Positions 44,821-55,609 of a stretch of 64,000 nt of DNA are shown piece after piece (the first letter of the stretch is position 1; each line of letters opens with the position of its first letter). This DNA comes from Candidimonas humi (lineage in GTDB: Bacteria; Pseudomonadota; Gammaproteobacteria; Burkholderiales; Burkholderiaceae_B), in the NCBI RefSeq assembly GCF_019166065.1, contig NZ_JAHTBN010000003.1, forward strand, positions 186,001 to 250,000. The letters run 5' to 3'. The translations under genes and the position numbers were made by a program. The notes below the pieces were generated by a model that was not told the DNA's origin, did not search any database, and saw only the letters and a program-made list of their open reading frames with translations.

Positions 44821-44921
44821 TGTAGCGGCCGGGTCAGGCTCCCGAACGCACGGGCCACGGCGCCCGGACGGTCTCGGGCGGCCGCGCCTTGGCTTACAAT
44901 CGAGGTTTCGACGGACGCGAA

Positions 44922-45779
44922 ATGGACTGGCTGGACTGGCTCATCCCCTGGGAATTTTCCCCCACTCTGGTGCTGCTGTTTATTATCGGCGGCGGCCTGT
45001 ACGTGCGCGGCGTCCGGGTGCATCGCGTCACGCGGGTGCGCCAGGCGCTGTTCTGGACGGGGATGGTGCTGCTTTATCTGTCGCTGCACACGCGGGTCGA
45101 CTACTACGCCGAACGCCTGTTCTTCGCGCATCGCCTGCAGCATCTGGTACTGCACCACCTGGGGCCCTTGTTGATAATGGGGTCCTATCCCGGCCAGGTC
45201 ATGCGCGCCGGCCTGCCCGCGCGCTGGCGCCGCATGCTGCTGGAATTCCGCCGCAGCCTGACGGGCCGCATCCTGGAATCCCTGCTCACCAACAAGTTCC
45301 TGGTGCCTTTCCTGTTCGTGTTGCTGGTGGTGATATGGCTGGTGCCCAGCATCCAGTTCTATTCCATGCTCGACTGGCGCCTGTACCGTTTCATGAACTG
45401 GTCCGTGGTGGCCAGCGGTTTTCTCTACTGGAACCTGATCCTCGATCGCCGGCCCAGCCCGCCCGCGGTGATGTCGCCGGGCAGCCGCATCATTTCGCCC
45501 ATCATCACCATGGCGCCGCAAATGCTGGTGGGGGCGATCATCACCTTCACCCAGCACGATATCTATCCGGTGTTCGCCCTGTGCGGACGCGCCATACCCA
45601 TGTCCGCCGTGATGGACCAGAGCCTGGGCGGCTTGACCATGTGGATCCCCGCCGGCCTGATCGAGATCTGCGGCCTGATGTTCGCCCTGTCGCATCTCAT
45701 GCGGCTGTCCAGCAAGGGGCGGCTGCGCAGCCGGCGCGAGCGCCTGCGCGCGGCGGCTCCGGCCACCGCGCATGCCTGA
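44922..45779 (+). CDS. CtaG-like cytochrome oxidase assembly protein (caa3 CtaG family)
   Basis: A 285-residue membrane protein with about seven helices. It has the caa3_CtaG family elements HRLQHLVLHHLGPLL (a His-rich motif at the end of a helix), MNWSVVASGFLYWNLILDRRP, and ISPIITMAPQMLVGAIIT followed by DIYPVF. The family is linked to oxidase biogenesis, perhaps copper delivery; the histidines could bind metal. I prefer the ATG at 44922 over the TTG at 44889. The next gene starts 8 bases inside its 3' end. Confidence 0.75.
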   Translation: MDWLDWLIPWEFSPTLVLLFIIGGGLYVRGVRVHRVTRVRQALFWTGMVLLYLSLHTRVDYYAERLFFAHRLQHLVLHHLGPLLIMGSYPGQVMRAGLPARWRRMLLEFRRSLTGRILESLLTNKFLVPFLFVLLVVIWLVPSIQFYSMLDWRLYRFMNWSVVASGFLYWNLILDRRPSPPAVMSPGSRIISPIITMAPQMLVGAIITFTQHDIYPVFALCGRAIPMSAVMDQSLGGLTMWIPAGLIEICGLMFALSHLMRLSSKGRLRSRRERLRAAAPATAHA

Positions 45780-47274
45780 CAGCAGGGCCTGGGGGCGCCT
45801 GCGCCGCGGCGCGGTCTGCGTGGCGCTGGCACTGGCCTTGCCGCTGCCGGCCCTGGCTCAGCCCATAGGGCTGCCCAGCATGGGCAGCGCCGCCGACGCC
45901 GAACTTCCTCCCTCGCTCGAGCAACTGCTGGGCGACGCCATCATGGAACAGGGGCGGCGCGACCCCACCTATATTTCCGACCCCGACCTCGATCAGTACC
46001 TGACCGGCATGGGCCGCAAGCTGATGGCCGGCGCGCCGGAAGGCGGCACCCACCGCATCACCGTGTTCGGCGTACGCGATCCGCAGATCAACGCCTTTAC
46101 GCTGCCGGGCGGCTATATCGGCATCAATAGCGGCCTGGTGGTGTCCGCCGCCAACGAATCCGAACTCGCGTCCGTGCTGGCGCACGAAATCGGCCACGTC
46201 GTGCAGCGGCACATTGCCCGGGGCATGACCCAGCAATCGCAGAACACCGCGGTCGTGATCGCATCGCTGGTAGGCGCGCTATTGGCCGGGCTGGCGGGCA
46301 GCGGCGACCTGGCCATGGGCGTGGCCACCTTCGGGCAGGCCGCGGCGATCGACCGCGAACTGGGTTTTTCGCGCCAGGCCGAGCAAGAGGCCGACCGCGC
46401 CGGCTTCGAGATGCTGCGCAAGGCTGGCTACGATCCGCGCGGCATGGTGCAGATGTTCGCCATGCTCATGAATTCCTCCAGCCTGAACGAAGGCAAGGGG
46501 GGCGGCGCCTACACCAGCACCCATCCGCTGTCGATACAGCGCATGTCCGACATCCAGAATAGGGTGGCCGAACTGCCGCCCGTGCACCACCAGGACGACC
46601 CGCAGTTCTGGTATCTGCGCGCCAAGCTGCGGGTACTGCAGGCGGTGAGCCGCCAGGATCGCCAGGACGCCCTGTTGCAACTGCAGCAGGAAACCGGCCA
46701 GGGCAGCGCCGTGCAGCGCTCGGCAGCCTGGTACGGCATTGCCTATGGCTACTGGGAATCCGGCGACTACCCCCGGGCTGCGACAGCGTTGGCCAAGTCT
46801 GCCGAAGATCCCTCTGTCGTGCCCGAGACCGCAGTGCTGGCCGCCAGGCTGGCCAATAGCGAGGGCCATGCCGACGAGGCGCTGCGCATCGCCCGCGCCG
46901 CCTGGCAGCGTTGGCCTCATAGCCAGGGGGTGGCCTTGATGCTGGTCGAGGTCTTGCAGCAGGCGCGCCGCGACGACGAGGCGCTCAAATTCCTGGAGCC
47001 CTGCATCAAGCAGTGGCCCGCGCTCGCCCACCTGTATCGTTTGCGGGCGCAAAGCCAGGAACGCCTGGGGCGCAAGGTGGATGCGCGGCGCTCCATGGCC
47101 AAGTACTACGTGCTGACCGGCTCCTTGTCCACCGCGGTCGAGCAACTGCGCCAGGCGCGCGACCTGACTACCGATTTCTACACACAGTCCGAGCTGGATG
47201 CGCAGATCCGCGATCTACGCCAGCGCCTCGATAGCGAACGCCAGTTGCTCAGGCGGTTCAAGAAGTCGGACTGA
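45772..47274 (+). CDS. bepA: Periplasmic M48 metalloprotease/TPR chaperone BepA (YfgC)
   Basis: A 500-residue exported protein. The signal peptide is LRRGAVCVALALALPLPALA with cleavage before QPIG. The M48 peptidase has the zinc site HEIGH at residues 138-142 in VLAHEIGHVVQRHIARG and the third ligand Glu in AEQEADRAGFEML. The C-terminal third is a series of TPR helices. BepA helps insert or degrade outer-membrane proteins such as LptD. It overlaps the CtaG-like gene by 8 bases. Confidence 0.9.
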   Translation: MPDSRAWGRLRRGAVCVALALALPLPALAQPIGLPSMGSAADAELPPSLEQLLGDAIMEQGRRDPTYISDPDLDQYLTGMGRKLMAGAPEGGTHRITVFGVRDPQINAFTLPGGYIGINSGLVVSAANESELASVLAHEIGHVVQRHIARGMTQQSQNTAVVIASLVGALLAGLAGSGDLAMGVATFGQAAAIDRELGFSRQAEQEADRAGFEMLRKAGYDPRGMVQMFAMLMNSSSLNEGKGGGAYTSTHPLSIQRMSDIQNRVAELPPVHHQDDPQFWYLRAKLRVLQAVSRQDRQDALLQLQQETGQGSAVQRSAAWYGIAYGYWESGDYPRAATALAKSAEDPSVVPETAVLAARLANSEGHADEALRIARAAWQRWPHSQGVALMLVEVLQQARRDDEALKFLEPCIKQWPALAHLYRLRAQSQERLGRKVDARRSMAKYYVLTGSLSTAVEQLRQARDLTTDFYTQSELDAQIRDLRQRLDSERQLLRRFKKSD

Positions 47275-47313
47275 ACTCTGCAAGCCCCGAAGCCTGGGGC
47301 GCTATCATGCACC

Positions 47314-47344
47314 GCCAGACGCCAGACGCCAGACGCCAGACGCC
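47314..47344. repeat. Heptamer tandem repeat (GCCAGAC)
   Basis: Four perfect copies of GCCAGAC (47314-47341) plus GCC lie in the 74-base space between the stop codons of bepA and the convergent yheT-like gene. It is a simple repeat likely to vary in copy number; no function is apparent. Confidence 0.9.
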
Positions 47345-47348
47345 CTCG

Positions 47349-48440
47349 TCAATGGCCGGTTTCGAAGTAGCGGCCGATGCGCGTGGGCAGCCAGCCTGTC
47401 GTGCCCGGGAAGGCCCCGGTGACGAAACCCACATGGCCGCCCTCGGCCGGTTGGTGCAGCACGACATTGTCGGAGCAGTCGGCCGAGCCGGGCAGCGAGG
47501 GCCCGGGCACGAAGGGGTCGTTGCGCGCATTGAGCACCAGCGTCGGCACGGCGATGGCGGCCAGCCAGGGCTTGCTGGAAGCCCGCGTCCAGTAATCCAG
47601 GGCATTGCGGTAGCCGTGCATCGGCGCGGTGTAGAGGTCGTCGAAGTCGCGCAGGGAACGCGCCTGCCCCAGGCGGAACACGTCTATGGTGCCCGGAAAG
47701 CGCTTGGCCTTTTCCAGCACCTTTTCTTTCATGGTCTTCAGGAAATGCGGCGTGTACAGGCGCCGTCCGGCAAAGGTGTCGGTCAGCGCATTGCCGCTGG
47801 CCACCAGGTCCAGGGGCACCGAGATCGCCGCCGCCGCGCTCAGCCAGCGCGTGGCTTCGGGCTGCTCGCCCAGGTACTTGAGCATGGCATTGCCGCCCAT
47901 CGATATGCCTACCGCGTGCCAGGCTGCGTGCGGCACGCGGGCGCGCACGGTGTCCAGCATGAAGCCCAGGTCCACGGAGTCGCCCGAAAAATAGGCGCGC
48001 GCCATGCGATTGGCGAAACCCGAGCAGCCGCGGAAGTGGGCCACGGCCACGATCCAGCCGCGCGCCCGGAAGTGCTGTGCGATGGCTTGCGCGTAATGGC
48101 TGCGGCTGCTGCCTTCCAGGCCGTGGAACAACACCAGCGCGGGCGTTTCCGGCGTGGTCGGCAGGCTGGCCCAGTCGGACGGCCCGACCCAGCGGCGCGC
48201 TGCCGTGCCGGCCAGCCCCGGGTCGGGCCTGACCGGCTTGCCGTCGGCGGTCTGGTCGGAAAACAGCCCCGGCCCGACCCAGTCGAAATCGATGAAGTCG
48301 CCGTCGGGCGTGTCGACACGCTCACGCACGAAAGCAATGCGATGATAGCGGGCGCCGAGCGCGCCGTAAGTGGTCTGCAAATGCCGTCCCGGAAGCCAGA
48401 ACGGAATGGGGCAGGGCGAGGAATCTATCTGTGCTGTCAC
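47349..48440 (-). CDS. YheT-family alpha/beta hydrolase
   Basis: A 363-residue alpha/beta hydrolase of the YheT/ABHD1-3 group. It begins near PIPFWLPGRHLQTTYGAL, the family N-terminus. The active site is Ser in VGISMGGNAMLKYLG, Asp in LVLNARNDPFVPG and His in EGGHVGFVTG; LFHGLEGSSRSHY forms the oxyanion strand and HFRGCSG is diagnostic. I use the GTG at 48440 because no upstream ATG is plausible. The substrate is unknown; esters or lipids are likely. Confidence 0.82.
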   Translation of the reverse strand: MTAQIDSSPCPIPFWLPGRHLQTTYGALGARYHRIAFVRERVDTPDGDFIDFDWVGPGLFSDQTADGKPVRPDPGLAGTAARRWVGPSDWASLPTTPETPALVLFHGLEGSSRSHYAQAIAQHFRARGWIVAVAHFRGCSGFANRMARAYFSGDSVDLGFMLDTVRARVPHAAWHAVGISMGGNAMLKYLGEQPEATRWLSAAAAISVPLDLVASGNALTDTFAGRRLYTPHFLKTMKEKVLEKAKRFPGTIDVFRLGQARSLRDFDDLYTAPMHGYRNALDYWTRASSKPWLAAIAVPTLVLNARNDPFVPGPSLPGSADCSDNVVLHQPAEGGHVGFVTGAFPGTTGWLPTRIGRYFETGH

Positions 48441-48577
48441 GAACCTTTTGTCTTGTGTGCCGGTTTTCGAGTGCAGGCTTGAACCGGCTTGTCCTGTTGG
48501 CGGGTCTCGGCGGATCCCGTCGCGGCCGGCGCAATGCGTGAACGGTGTGCGCCTGTGCCCTGGTTGTTCTTCGGCCG

Positions 48578-49000
48578 CTAGTGCAGGGTGCCTGGAACGT
48601 CCTGCAAGTCGAACATGCCGGCGTTGCTGGGCGCATTGGAGGCATGGTGCAGCACCATGCGCCAGCCCGTGGCGCCTTTCTGGTAGACGTTGGTGCAATA
48701 ACAGTGCGCGGTCTGGCGGCCTTCGGGGGTCGAGAACGTGAGCTGTTCTATCAATGTATGGGTGGAGCTCATGAGGCTGCTCAGCACCAGCGGACGCGCC
48801 GGCCGGATGTCCAGCGGCCCCTTCTCGAGAATTTGCTGCCAGGATTCCTGCACGGCGTCATGCCCGATCAGGCGCAAGCCCCCCGGATGCACGCAGACGA
48901 TTTCCTCGTCGTCGGCCCAGACCTGCAGCAGCAGCGCCGTGTCGGCGCGGCGCAAGGCCTCGTAAAAGGCGCTTTCGGCTTCTTGGGGAGTGGCAAACAT
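48578..49000 (-). CDS. SnoaL-like/DUF4440 NTF2-fold protein
   Basis: A 140-residue protein with the NTF2-like cone fold of the SnoaL/YybH group: ATPQEAESAFYEALRRADTA as the first helix, LQVWADDEEIVCVHPGG, the middle EKGPLDIRPARPLVLS strands and the final TGWRMVLHHAS. The ATG at 49000 is chosen as the start of the conserved domain. Such proteins are isomerases, cyclases or ligand carriers; function here unknown. It lies just downstream of the zinc-finger gene. Confidence 0.75.
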   Translation of the reverse strand: MFATPQEAESAFYEALRRADTALLLQVWADDEEIVCVHPGGLRLIGHDAVQESWQQILEKGPLDIRPARPLVLSSLMSSTHTLIEQLTFSTPEGRQTAHCYCTNVYQKGATGWRMVLHHASNAPSNAGMFDLQDVPGTLH

Positions 49001-49029
49001 GATGGCCGGGGTCGAAGAACGCGCGCGGC

Positions 49030-49242
49030 TCAGTGCCCGTGCACGTGCTCGCCTTCCTTGAGCTGGTAGGCCGCCCCGCAATAAGGGCACAGGGCGCGGC
49101 CGGTCTTCACGACCTCGATGTAGACCCGCGGATGCATGCTCCAGAGCGGGGCATTGGGGCCCGGGCAGTAGACGGGCAAGTCCTTGGCTTCGACGAAGAT
49201 GGTGGGCTGCTCGGGATGCGATGACTGGTCTGCGCTGGTCAT
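49030..49242 (-). CDS. CHCC-type zinc-finger protein
   Basis: A 70-residue protein with a zf-CHCC domain: YCPGPNAPLWSMHPRVYIE gives Cys and His, and ALCPYCGAAYQLKEG gives the second Cys pair. The domain occurs in the complex I subunit NDUFS6 and in small bacterial proteins of unknown role. It starts at ATG 49242 (MTSADQSS) and lies 117 bases downstream of ilvE on the same strand. Confidence 0.8.
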   Translation of the reverse strand: MTSADQSSHPEQPTIFVEAKDLPVYCPGPNAPLWSMHPRVYIEVVKTGRALCPYCGAAYQLKEGEHVHGH

Positions 49243-49288
49243 GGGGTGTCCTGGATGTAACGGGTGTACTTGTATAGGGCTTGGCGCC

Positions 49289-49323
49289 GCCGGCCCGCCC
49301 CGGCATCGGGGCGGCAAGCCGGC
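49289..49323 (-). terminator. Hairpin downstream of ilvE
   Basis: An outer 6-bp arm (49289-49294 with 49318-49323) and inner 8-bp stem (49295-49302 with 49307-49314) with loop GCAT follow the ilvE stop on the minus strand. No T-tract is visible, so attenuation or RNA stabilisation is as likely as termination. Confidence 0.35.
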
Positions 49324-49359
49324 AGGCGCGGCGCGGGGCTTTATAAGGAGCGTGCGCCT

Positions 49360-50280
49360 TTATACCTTGGTGAGCCAGTGGCGGTATTTCGGGTTGTGGC
49401 CGTTGACCGCATCGAAGAAGGCTTGCTGCAGCTTGGCCGTGATCGGGCCGCGGCTGCCCTGGCCGATGACGCGGCGGTCGACTTCGCGGATCGGCGTGAC
49501 TTCGGCGGCGGTGCCGCTGAAGAACGCCTCGTCGGCGATGTACAGGTCGTCGCGGGTCAGGCGCTTGGTGACCAGGGGGATGCCCAGGTCGGCGGCCAGC
49601 GTGTGGATGGTGGCGCGGGTGATGCCGGTCAGCGCCGAGGCGATTTCCGGCTCGCACAGCACGCCATCCTTGACGATGAAGATGTTCTCGCCGGAACCCT
49701 CGGCCACGAAGCCGTCGGTGTCGAGCAGGATGGCCTCGTCGTAGCCGTGGTCCAGCGCCTCGGCATTGGCGATGATGGAATTGGCGTAGGTGCTGGCCAC
49801 CTTGGCGCGCGGCATCGTGACGTTGACGTGCTGCCGGGCGTAGGACGACACCTTGACGCGGATGCCCTGCTTGAGAGCCTCTTCGCCCAGGTAGGCGCCC
49901 CAGGACCAGGCGGCGATGGCCACGTGCACCTGCGCGCCCTTGGGAGAAACGCCCATTTTTTCCGAGCCGTAGAACACCAGCGGGCGGATATAGCAGGATT
50001 CGAGCTTGTTGGCGCGCACCACTTCGCATTGCGCGGCGTTGATGGCGTCGCGGTCGTAGGGGATCGCCATCTGGTAGATATGGGCCGAATTGAACAGGCG
50101 GTTGGTGTGTTCTTTCAGCTTGAAGATGGCGGTGCCGATGTCGGTGTTGTAGGCGCGCACGCCTTCGAAGACGGCCAGCCCATAGTGCAGCGAATGGGTC
50201 AGGACGTGGGTGGTGGCATCGCGCCAGGGCACCAGCTTGCCGTCATACCAGATGAAACCGTCGCGATCGGACATCGACAT
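49360..50280 (-). CDS. ilvE: Branched-chain amino acid aminotransferase
   Basis: A 306-residue class IV PLP aminotransferase for Leu, Ile and Val. Conserved parts: FIWYDGKLVPWRDATTHVLT, HSLHYGLAVFEGVRAY, the PLP-Lys in PRAKVASTYANSI, and SGENIFIVKDG. The ATG at 50280 has GGAG upstream (MSMSDRDG). It lies upstream of a zinc-finger gene and is divergent from azlC, a branched-chain amino acid exporter, which fits a common theme. Confidence 0.95.
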   Translation of the reverse strand: MSMSDRDGFIWYDGKLVPWRDATTHVLTHSLHYGLAVFEGVRAYNTDIGTAIFKLKEHTNRLFNSAHIYQMAIPYDRDAINAAQCEVVRANKLESCYIRPLVFYGSEKMGVSPKGAQVHVAIAAWSWGAYLGEEALKQGIRVKVSSYARQHVNVTMPRAKVASTYANSIIANAEALDHGYDEAILLDTDGFVAEGSGENIFIVKDGVLCEPEIASALTGITRATIHTLAADLGIPLVTKRLTRDDLYIADEAFFSGTAAEVTPIREVDRRVIGQGSRGPITAKLQQAFFDAVNGHNPKYRHWLTKV

Positions 50281-50511
50281 AATGTTCTCCGTGGATGGAA
50301 ATCGAAGAGGCTCCGCCATGCCGGCCCGGCCCGATACCCTGTCTTGGGAGGGGTGCCGCGCCGGCTTGCGCCGAGCTTTCGCGGCAATAATTGTAGCAAG
50401 CGGTGAGCCTTACAATAGCGGTCTTTTGGCGCACGCATACTTGCGGCGCGCCGAATCGCCGCGGGCCCGCGGCGCCGTATCGGCCCGACCCGACCCTGAC
50501 CGAGGTTTTCC

Positions 50512-51309
50512 TTGCCGGCTTTCCTCCCGACTTCCATGCCCTGGCCCGATGCGTCGGCCCGCCGCAGTTTTTGCACCGGCCTGCGCGATGTGCTGCCCAC
50601 CATGGTCGCCACCAGCGTATGGGCGCTGGTCACGGGCATAGCGCTGGTCAAGTCGGGGCTGACCGTGGGGATGTCGGTGCTCATGACGGTGCTCGTCTAT
50701 GCCGGCTCGGCGCAGCTTACCGCGCTGCCGCTGATCGTGTCGGGGGCGCCGCTATGGCTGGTTTTCGCGGCAGCCTGCGTGGTGAATATCCGCTTCGTCA
50801 TCTTCGGCGCCGCCCTGCATCCGTACTTCCGCGGCTATTCCCGGCGCCGCCGCCTGATCCTGGGCTATCTGTCGGGCGACATCGTGTTCGTGCTTTTCAT
50901 GCAGCGCTATGCCGATGCGCGCGAAAAAGGCTCGCGCGACCAGCTCTGGTATTTCATCGGCGTCATCGTGCCCGGCTGGCTTTCCTGGCAGGCCTGCTCG
51001 CTGCTGGGCATATACATGGGGGCCGGGGTGCCCGCGTCCTGGTCGCTGGACTATGCGGCGATATTGGCCCTGCTGGCCATCATCATTCCGCTGATCACGA
51101 CCCGGCCCATGGCCATCTCTCTCTGTGCCGCGGCCATAGCGGCCTGGTTCGGGCAGGGCCTGCCGCTGCGCCTGGGCCTGGTCGCCGCCGTGATCGCGGG
51201 CGTGGCGGCCGGCGTCGCCGCCGAGCGCCACGACCGTAATCGCAATCGCCCGCGGGAGCGGCCGCGCCTGCGCCGCCGTATCGCCGCCTTGCTGCGGAGA
51301 CTGGGATGA
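50512..51309 (+). CDS. azlC: AzlC-family branched-chain amino acid export permease, large subunit
   Basis: A 265-residue membrane protein of the AzlC family with six or so helices. The first conserved block is GLRDVLPTMVATSVWALVTG, followed by YAGSAQLTALPLI and NIRFVIFGAALHPYFR. I choose the TTG at 50512 because GAGG lies seven bases upstream; the ATG at 50536 has no such site. With AzlD it exports branched-chain or related amino acids. The stop overlaps azlD by four bases. Confidence 0.88.
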   Translation: MPAFLPTSMPWPDASARRSFCTGLRDVLPTMVATSVWALVTGIALVKSGLTVGMSVLMTVLVYAGSAQLTALPLIVSGAPLWLVFAAACVVNIRFVIFGAALHPYFRGYSRRRRLILGYLSGDIVFVLFMQRYADAREKGSRDQLWYFIGVIVPGWLSWQACSLLGIYMGAGVPASWSLDYAAILALLAIIIPLITTRPMAISLCAAAIAAWFGQGLPLRLGLVAAVIAGVAAGVAAERHDRNRNRPRERPRLRRRIAALLRRLG

Positions 51310-51641
51310 CGAATCACGCAGGCTGGGACTGGTATGTGCTGGGCGCCATTGGGCTGCTGGTGGTCTGCAGCTTCCTGACGCGCTGCGGCTATTTGCTGTT
51401 CGGCGATTATTTCCCCTTGCCCGAAGGCCTGCGGCGGGCCTTGCGCTACGCGCCGAACGCCGCGCTGATCGCCATTGTCCTGCCCGAGCTGCTGCCGTGG
51501 ACGCCCGGGGCCATGCCGCACGTGGGCGCCAAGGCCGTTGCTGCAATCATCGCGGTGCTGATATACCTGCGCACCCGCAGTGCGGTGATGGTGATCGTCG
51601 CGGGCATGCTGGCGCTGTGGGGGCTGCAGGCCCTGTCCTGA
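51306..51641 (+). CDS. azlD: AzlD-family small subunit of the amino acid exporter
   Basis: A 111-residue protein with three or four TM helices. It has the AzlD signature CSFLTRCGYLLF, then LRRALRYAPNAALIAIVLPELL. It overlaps azlC (ATGA) and should form the complex with it. Confidence 0.88.
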   Translation: MTNHAGWDWYVLGAIGLLVVCSFLTRCGYLLFGDYFPLPEGLRRALRYAPNAALIAIVLPELLPWTPGAMPHVGAKAVAAIIAVLIYLRTRSAVMVIVAGMLALWGLQALS

Positions 51642-51900
51642 TCGCCTGGCCGCGCGGTTTCCCGGCGCCGCCGGGCTGCCGGCCGCGGGCGGGCGCCTTG
51701 CCGGCTTCGGGCCCGGTGTCTACCGATCCCTGCCCCGGGCGCCGTAACTCCTTGGTATTTCGTGGATTTTTCGCGACACTCCGGGGGCTGCCGGCGGCTT
51801 CGCACGGCGCCGGATTAGGGGGGAAGGGCCATGCTGCGCTAAAATGGCAGGTTGATAAAAGGCCTGCGTGGGCTCTTCCCGCTGCAGGCGTACCGCTCTG

Positions 51901-53283
<1,383 letters not shown>

Positions 53284-53291
53284 TTCCGGCT

Positions 53292-53672
53292 TCAGCCGGC
53301 CAGCGTGCGCAGCAGCGGCGGCCCTTCCACGACTGCATGCCCGGCATCGCCCTGTAATTGCTCGATGAGCCGTTCCAGGTGGCCGATGTAGGGCAGCAGG
53401 GTGCCGAAGAAGCGATTTCCTTCGGTTCCCTGGATGGCCAGGGTAGGGAAGTTTTCCACGTCTTCGTCGCCCAGCAGCTCGGGGCTGTCTTCGATATCCA
53501 CCCATACGAACGCATGTTGCGGCAGGCGCAGCGCGAGCTGCTCGAAGTCGCCGCGGTATTGCGTGCAGGTGTCGCACCAGGCGGCGCAATAGCAAACCAC
53601 CACCAGGCCGGAACGGGCCGCGAGGCGGGACTGCAAGGCCGATAGATCGTGTAACGGATTCAGTACGGGCAT
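53292..53672 (-). CDS. Thioredoxin-fold protein with CDTC active site
   Basis: A 126-residue thioredoxin-like protein. The active site is CAAWCDTCTQYRGDF, with WCDTC in place of the classical WCGPC; the cis-Pro loop is VENFPTLAIQ. No signal peptide is seen, so it is cytoplasmic. The Asp-Thr pair should change the redox potential; the partner proteins are unknown. It is convergent with the RhlE gene and divergent from the EI24 gene. Confidence 0.82.
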   Translation of the reverse strand: MPVLNPLHDLSALQSRLAARSGLVVVCYCAAWCDTCTQYRGDFEQLALRLPQHAFVWVDIEDSPELLGDEDVENFPTLAIQGTEGNRFFGTLLPYIGHLERLIEQLQGDAGHAVVEGPPLLRTLAG

Positions 53673-53858
53673 GGAAGAAAATTACGCCGGGTTTGACTAT
53701 GATAGGAAAGCTTCGAAACTGCCATTCCCGGAGATTCCCCGGGGCTGGCTTTGCGCAAGCGGCCCGGGCCTGGTCCCGGAGCCCCACGTCCGAGTGCAGG
53801 CGCGGAGCCGGCATGTCCGGAGCTTCCCTGTTCCAATGTCTGTCTTTGAAATGATGCG

Positions 53859-54656
53859 ATGAGCGATTCCGATCTGGTACTGCGCGGCACCGCCCGCCCC
53901 TCCGTCAACGGCTTTTCCGGCGTGGGCCTGGCCTTCAGGCGCGCGGTGGTTTCGCAATGCCATCCGAAGATGTTGCTGGCGGTGCTGATGCCGTTCCTGA
54001 TCGCCATCGTCGGGGCCATTATATTGCTGTGGGCCTTCTGGACGCCGCTCACGCACTGGCTGAATACCGAAGTGTCGGGCTGGGGCCTGCTGGATCATAT
54101 CGACCAGTGGATGCTGGCGATCGGCCTGTTCTCCATCAAGCTGTACCTGGTGCCCTTGCTGGCCGCGGGCATATTGCTGCCCGTCTCCGGCATACTCGGC
54201 CTGGTCATCGCCGCCATCTTCGTCATGCCCATCGTGCTGCGGCACCTCGAATCGCACGACTATCCCGGCTTGAAGCGCGAAGGCCGCTACACCACCATAG
54301 TCAGCACCTGGAACGCCATATGGGTGGGGATCCTGTTCGTGCTAGGCTGGCTGTTCACCATGCCGCTGTGGCTGTTTCCGCCGCTGGCCCTGGCGCTGCC
54401 GGTATTGTGGTGGGCTTTCGCCTTCAGCCGCATGCTGAAGGTCGACTCGCTCATCGAGCACGCCAGTGTGCAGGAGCGTAGAATCCTCTGGCGCCGCTAC
54501 AGCCGCGGATATTGGCTGCTGGGCCTTTTCCTGTCGCTGATCAATCTGTTCCCGCCGGCCTGGATCATACTGCCGGTGTTTTCCGCGCTGGTATTCGCCC
54601 ACTACAGCCTCGAGGCCTTGAGGCAATTGCGGCGCGAAACGGTTATCGATGGCTGA
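53859..54656 (+). CDS. EI24 domain (CysZ-like) membrane protein
   Basis: A 265-residue inner-membrane protein of the EI24/CysZ family with about six TM helices. Typical elements are GLAFRRAVVSQCHPKMLLAV, LESHDYPGLKREGRYTTI, and SRMLKVDSLIEHASVQERR. CysZ proteins import sulfate, but this branch is generic. It lies 45 bases upstream of the CinA/MoaB-like gene. Confidence 0.75.
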   Translation: MSDSDLVLRGTARPSVNGFSGVGLAFRRAVVSQCHPKMLLAVLMPFLIAIVGAIILLWAFWTPLTHWLNTEVSGWGLLDHIDQWMLAIGLFSIKLYLVPLLAAGILLPVSGILGLVIAAIFVMPIVLRHLESHDYPGLKREGRYTTIVSTWNAIWVGILFVLGWLFTMPLWLFPPLALALPVLWWAFAFSRMLKVDSLIEHASVQERRILWRRYSRGYWLLGLFLSLINLFPPAWIILPVFSALVFAHYSLEALRQLRRETVIDG

Positions 54657-54701
54657 GGGCCGCCTGAGGGCCTCGCAAGAATTTCCTGGGAATCACGCAA
54701 C

Positions 54702-55508
54702 ATGACTACGGCAACGGCGGCCCGCGTACGGCTCATCATCATCGGCGACGAAATCCTGTCGGGACGGCGCCAGGACAAGCATTTCGCCAAAATGGTGGAA
54801 CTGCTGGGGCAGCGCGGCATGCAGTTGTACGGCGCGGAATTCGTCTCCGATGATTTCGACGCCATCGTCGCCACCCTGAAGCGCAGCTTCGCCAGCGGCG
54901 ACGTGGTCTTCAGTTGCGGCGGCATAGGCGCCACGCCCGACGACCGCACCCGGCAGGCCGCGGCGCAGGCCCTGGGCGTGGGCCTGGCGCTGCATCCCGA
55001 GGCCGAGCGGTTGATCGCCGAGCGCTGCGCCGACAACGCGCGCCGCGGCCAGGGCAGCGCCGACATGTCCCTGCCCGAAAACCAGCAGCGCCTGCAGATG
55101 GGGGTATTTCCGGTCGGCTCCGAAATCGTGCCCAACCCCTACAACAAGATCCCCGGCTTCTACATCCACAATCACACTTTCATGCCGGGCTTTCCCGTCA
55201 TGGCGTGGCCGATGATGGAATGGACGCTCGACAACCGCTATCGCGACCTGCATCATCGCGTCACGCGCGTCGAGCATTCCTTCCTGGCCTTCAGCTTGCC
55301 CGAATCGCGCATCACGCCGGCCATGGAAGAGCTGGAACGCAAATGGCCGGGCGTCAAGGCCTTCAGCCTGCCCAGCATGGGCGGGACGGGGCATCCTCAT
55401 ATCGACCTGGGCGTCAAGGGCGAACCCGCCGCCGCCGCCGAGGCCCTGGCCTACCTGCGCGCCGAGGTGCTGCGCGTCGGCGGCAGCCTGACGCCCCCCG
55501 AATCCTGA
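54702..55508 (+). CDS. Molybdopterin-binding-fold protein (MoaB/CinA N-terminal family)
   Basis: A 268-residue protein of the MoCF_biosynth fold, usually called a competence/damage-inducible CinA-like protein. It has LIIIGDEILSGRRQDKHF and VVFSCGGIGATPDDRTRQAA, the canonical signature of the fold, and lacks the CinA C-terminal amidohydrolase domain. The biochemical role of the stand-alone N-terminal domain is unclear (pyrophosphatase or molybdopterin-related). Confidence 0.82.
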   Translation: MTTATAARVRLIIIGDEILSGRRQDKHFAKMVELLGQRGMQLYGAEFVSDDFDAIVATLKRSFASGDVVFSCGGIGATPDDRTRQAAAQALGVGLALHPEAERLIAERCADNARRGQGSADMSLPENQQRLQMGVFPVGSEIVPNPYNKIPGFYIHNHTFMPGFPVMAWPMMEWTLDNRYRDLHHRVTRVEHSFLAFSLPESRITPAMEELERKWPGVKAFSLPSMGGTGHPHIDLGVKGEPAAAAEALAYLRAEVLRVGGSLTPPES

Positions 55509-55609
55509 TTGGCGCGCAAGACAGCTCGCAAAACACTCGCAAAACACTACTTGCCGAGAGGCTGAATTTTTCATATTATGGGAATGTTGCGCCGCGTCAA
55601 CATCGACCC

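Noticed and set aside
47314-47344. Heptamer repeats as a CRISPR or regulatory array
   Set aside because: Repeats are contiguous with no spacers and lie between two stop codons; a simple tandem repeat explains them.
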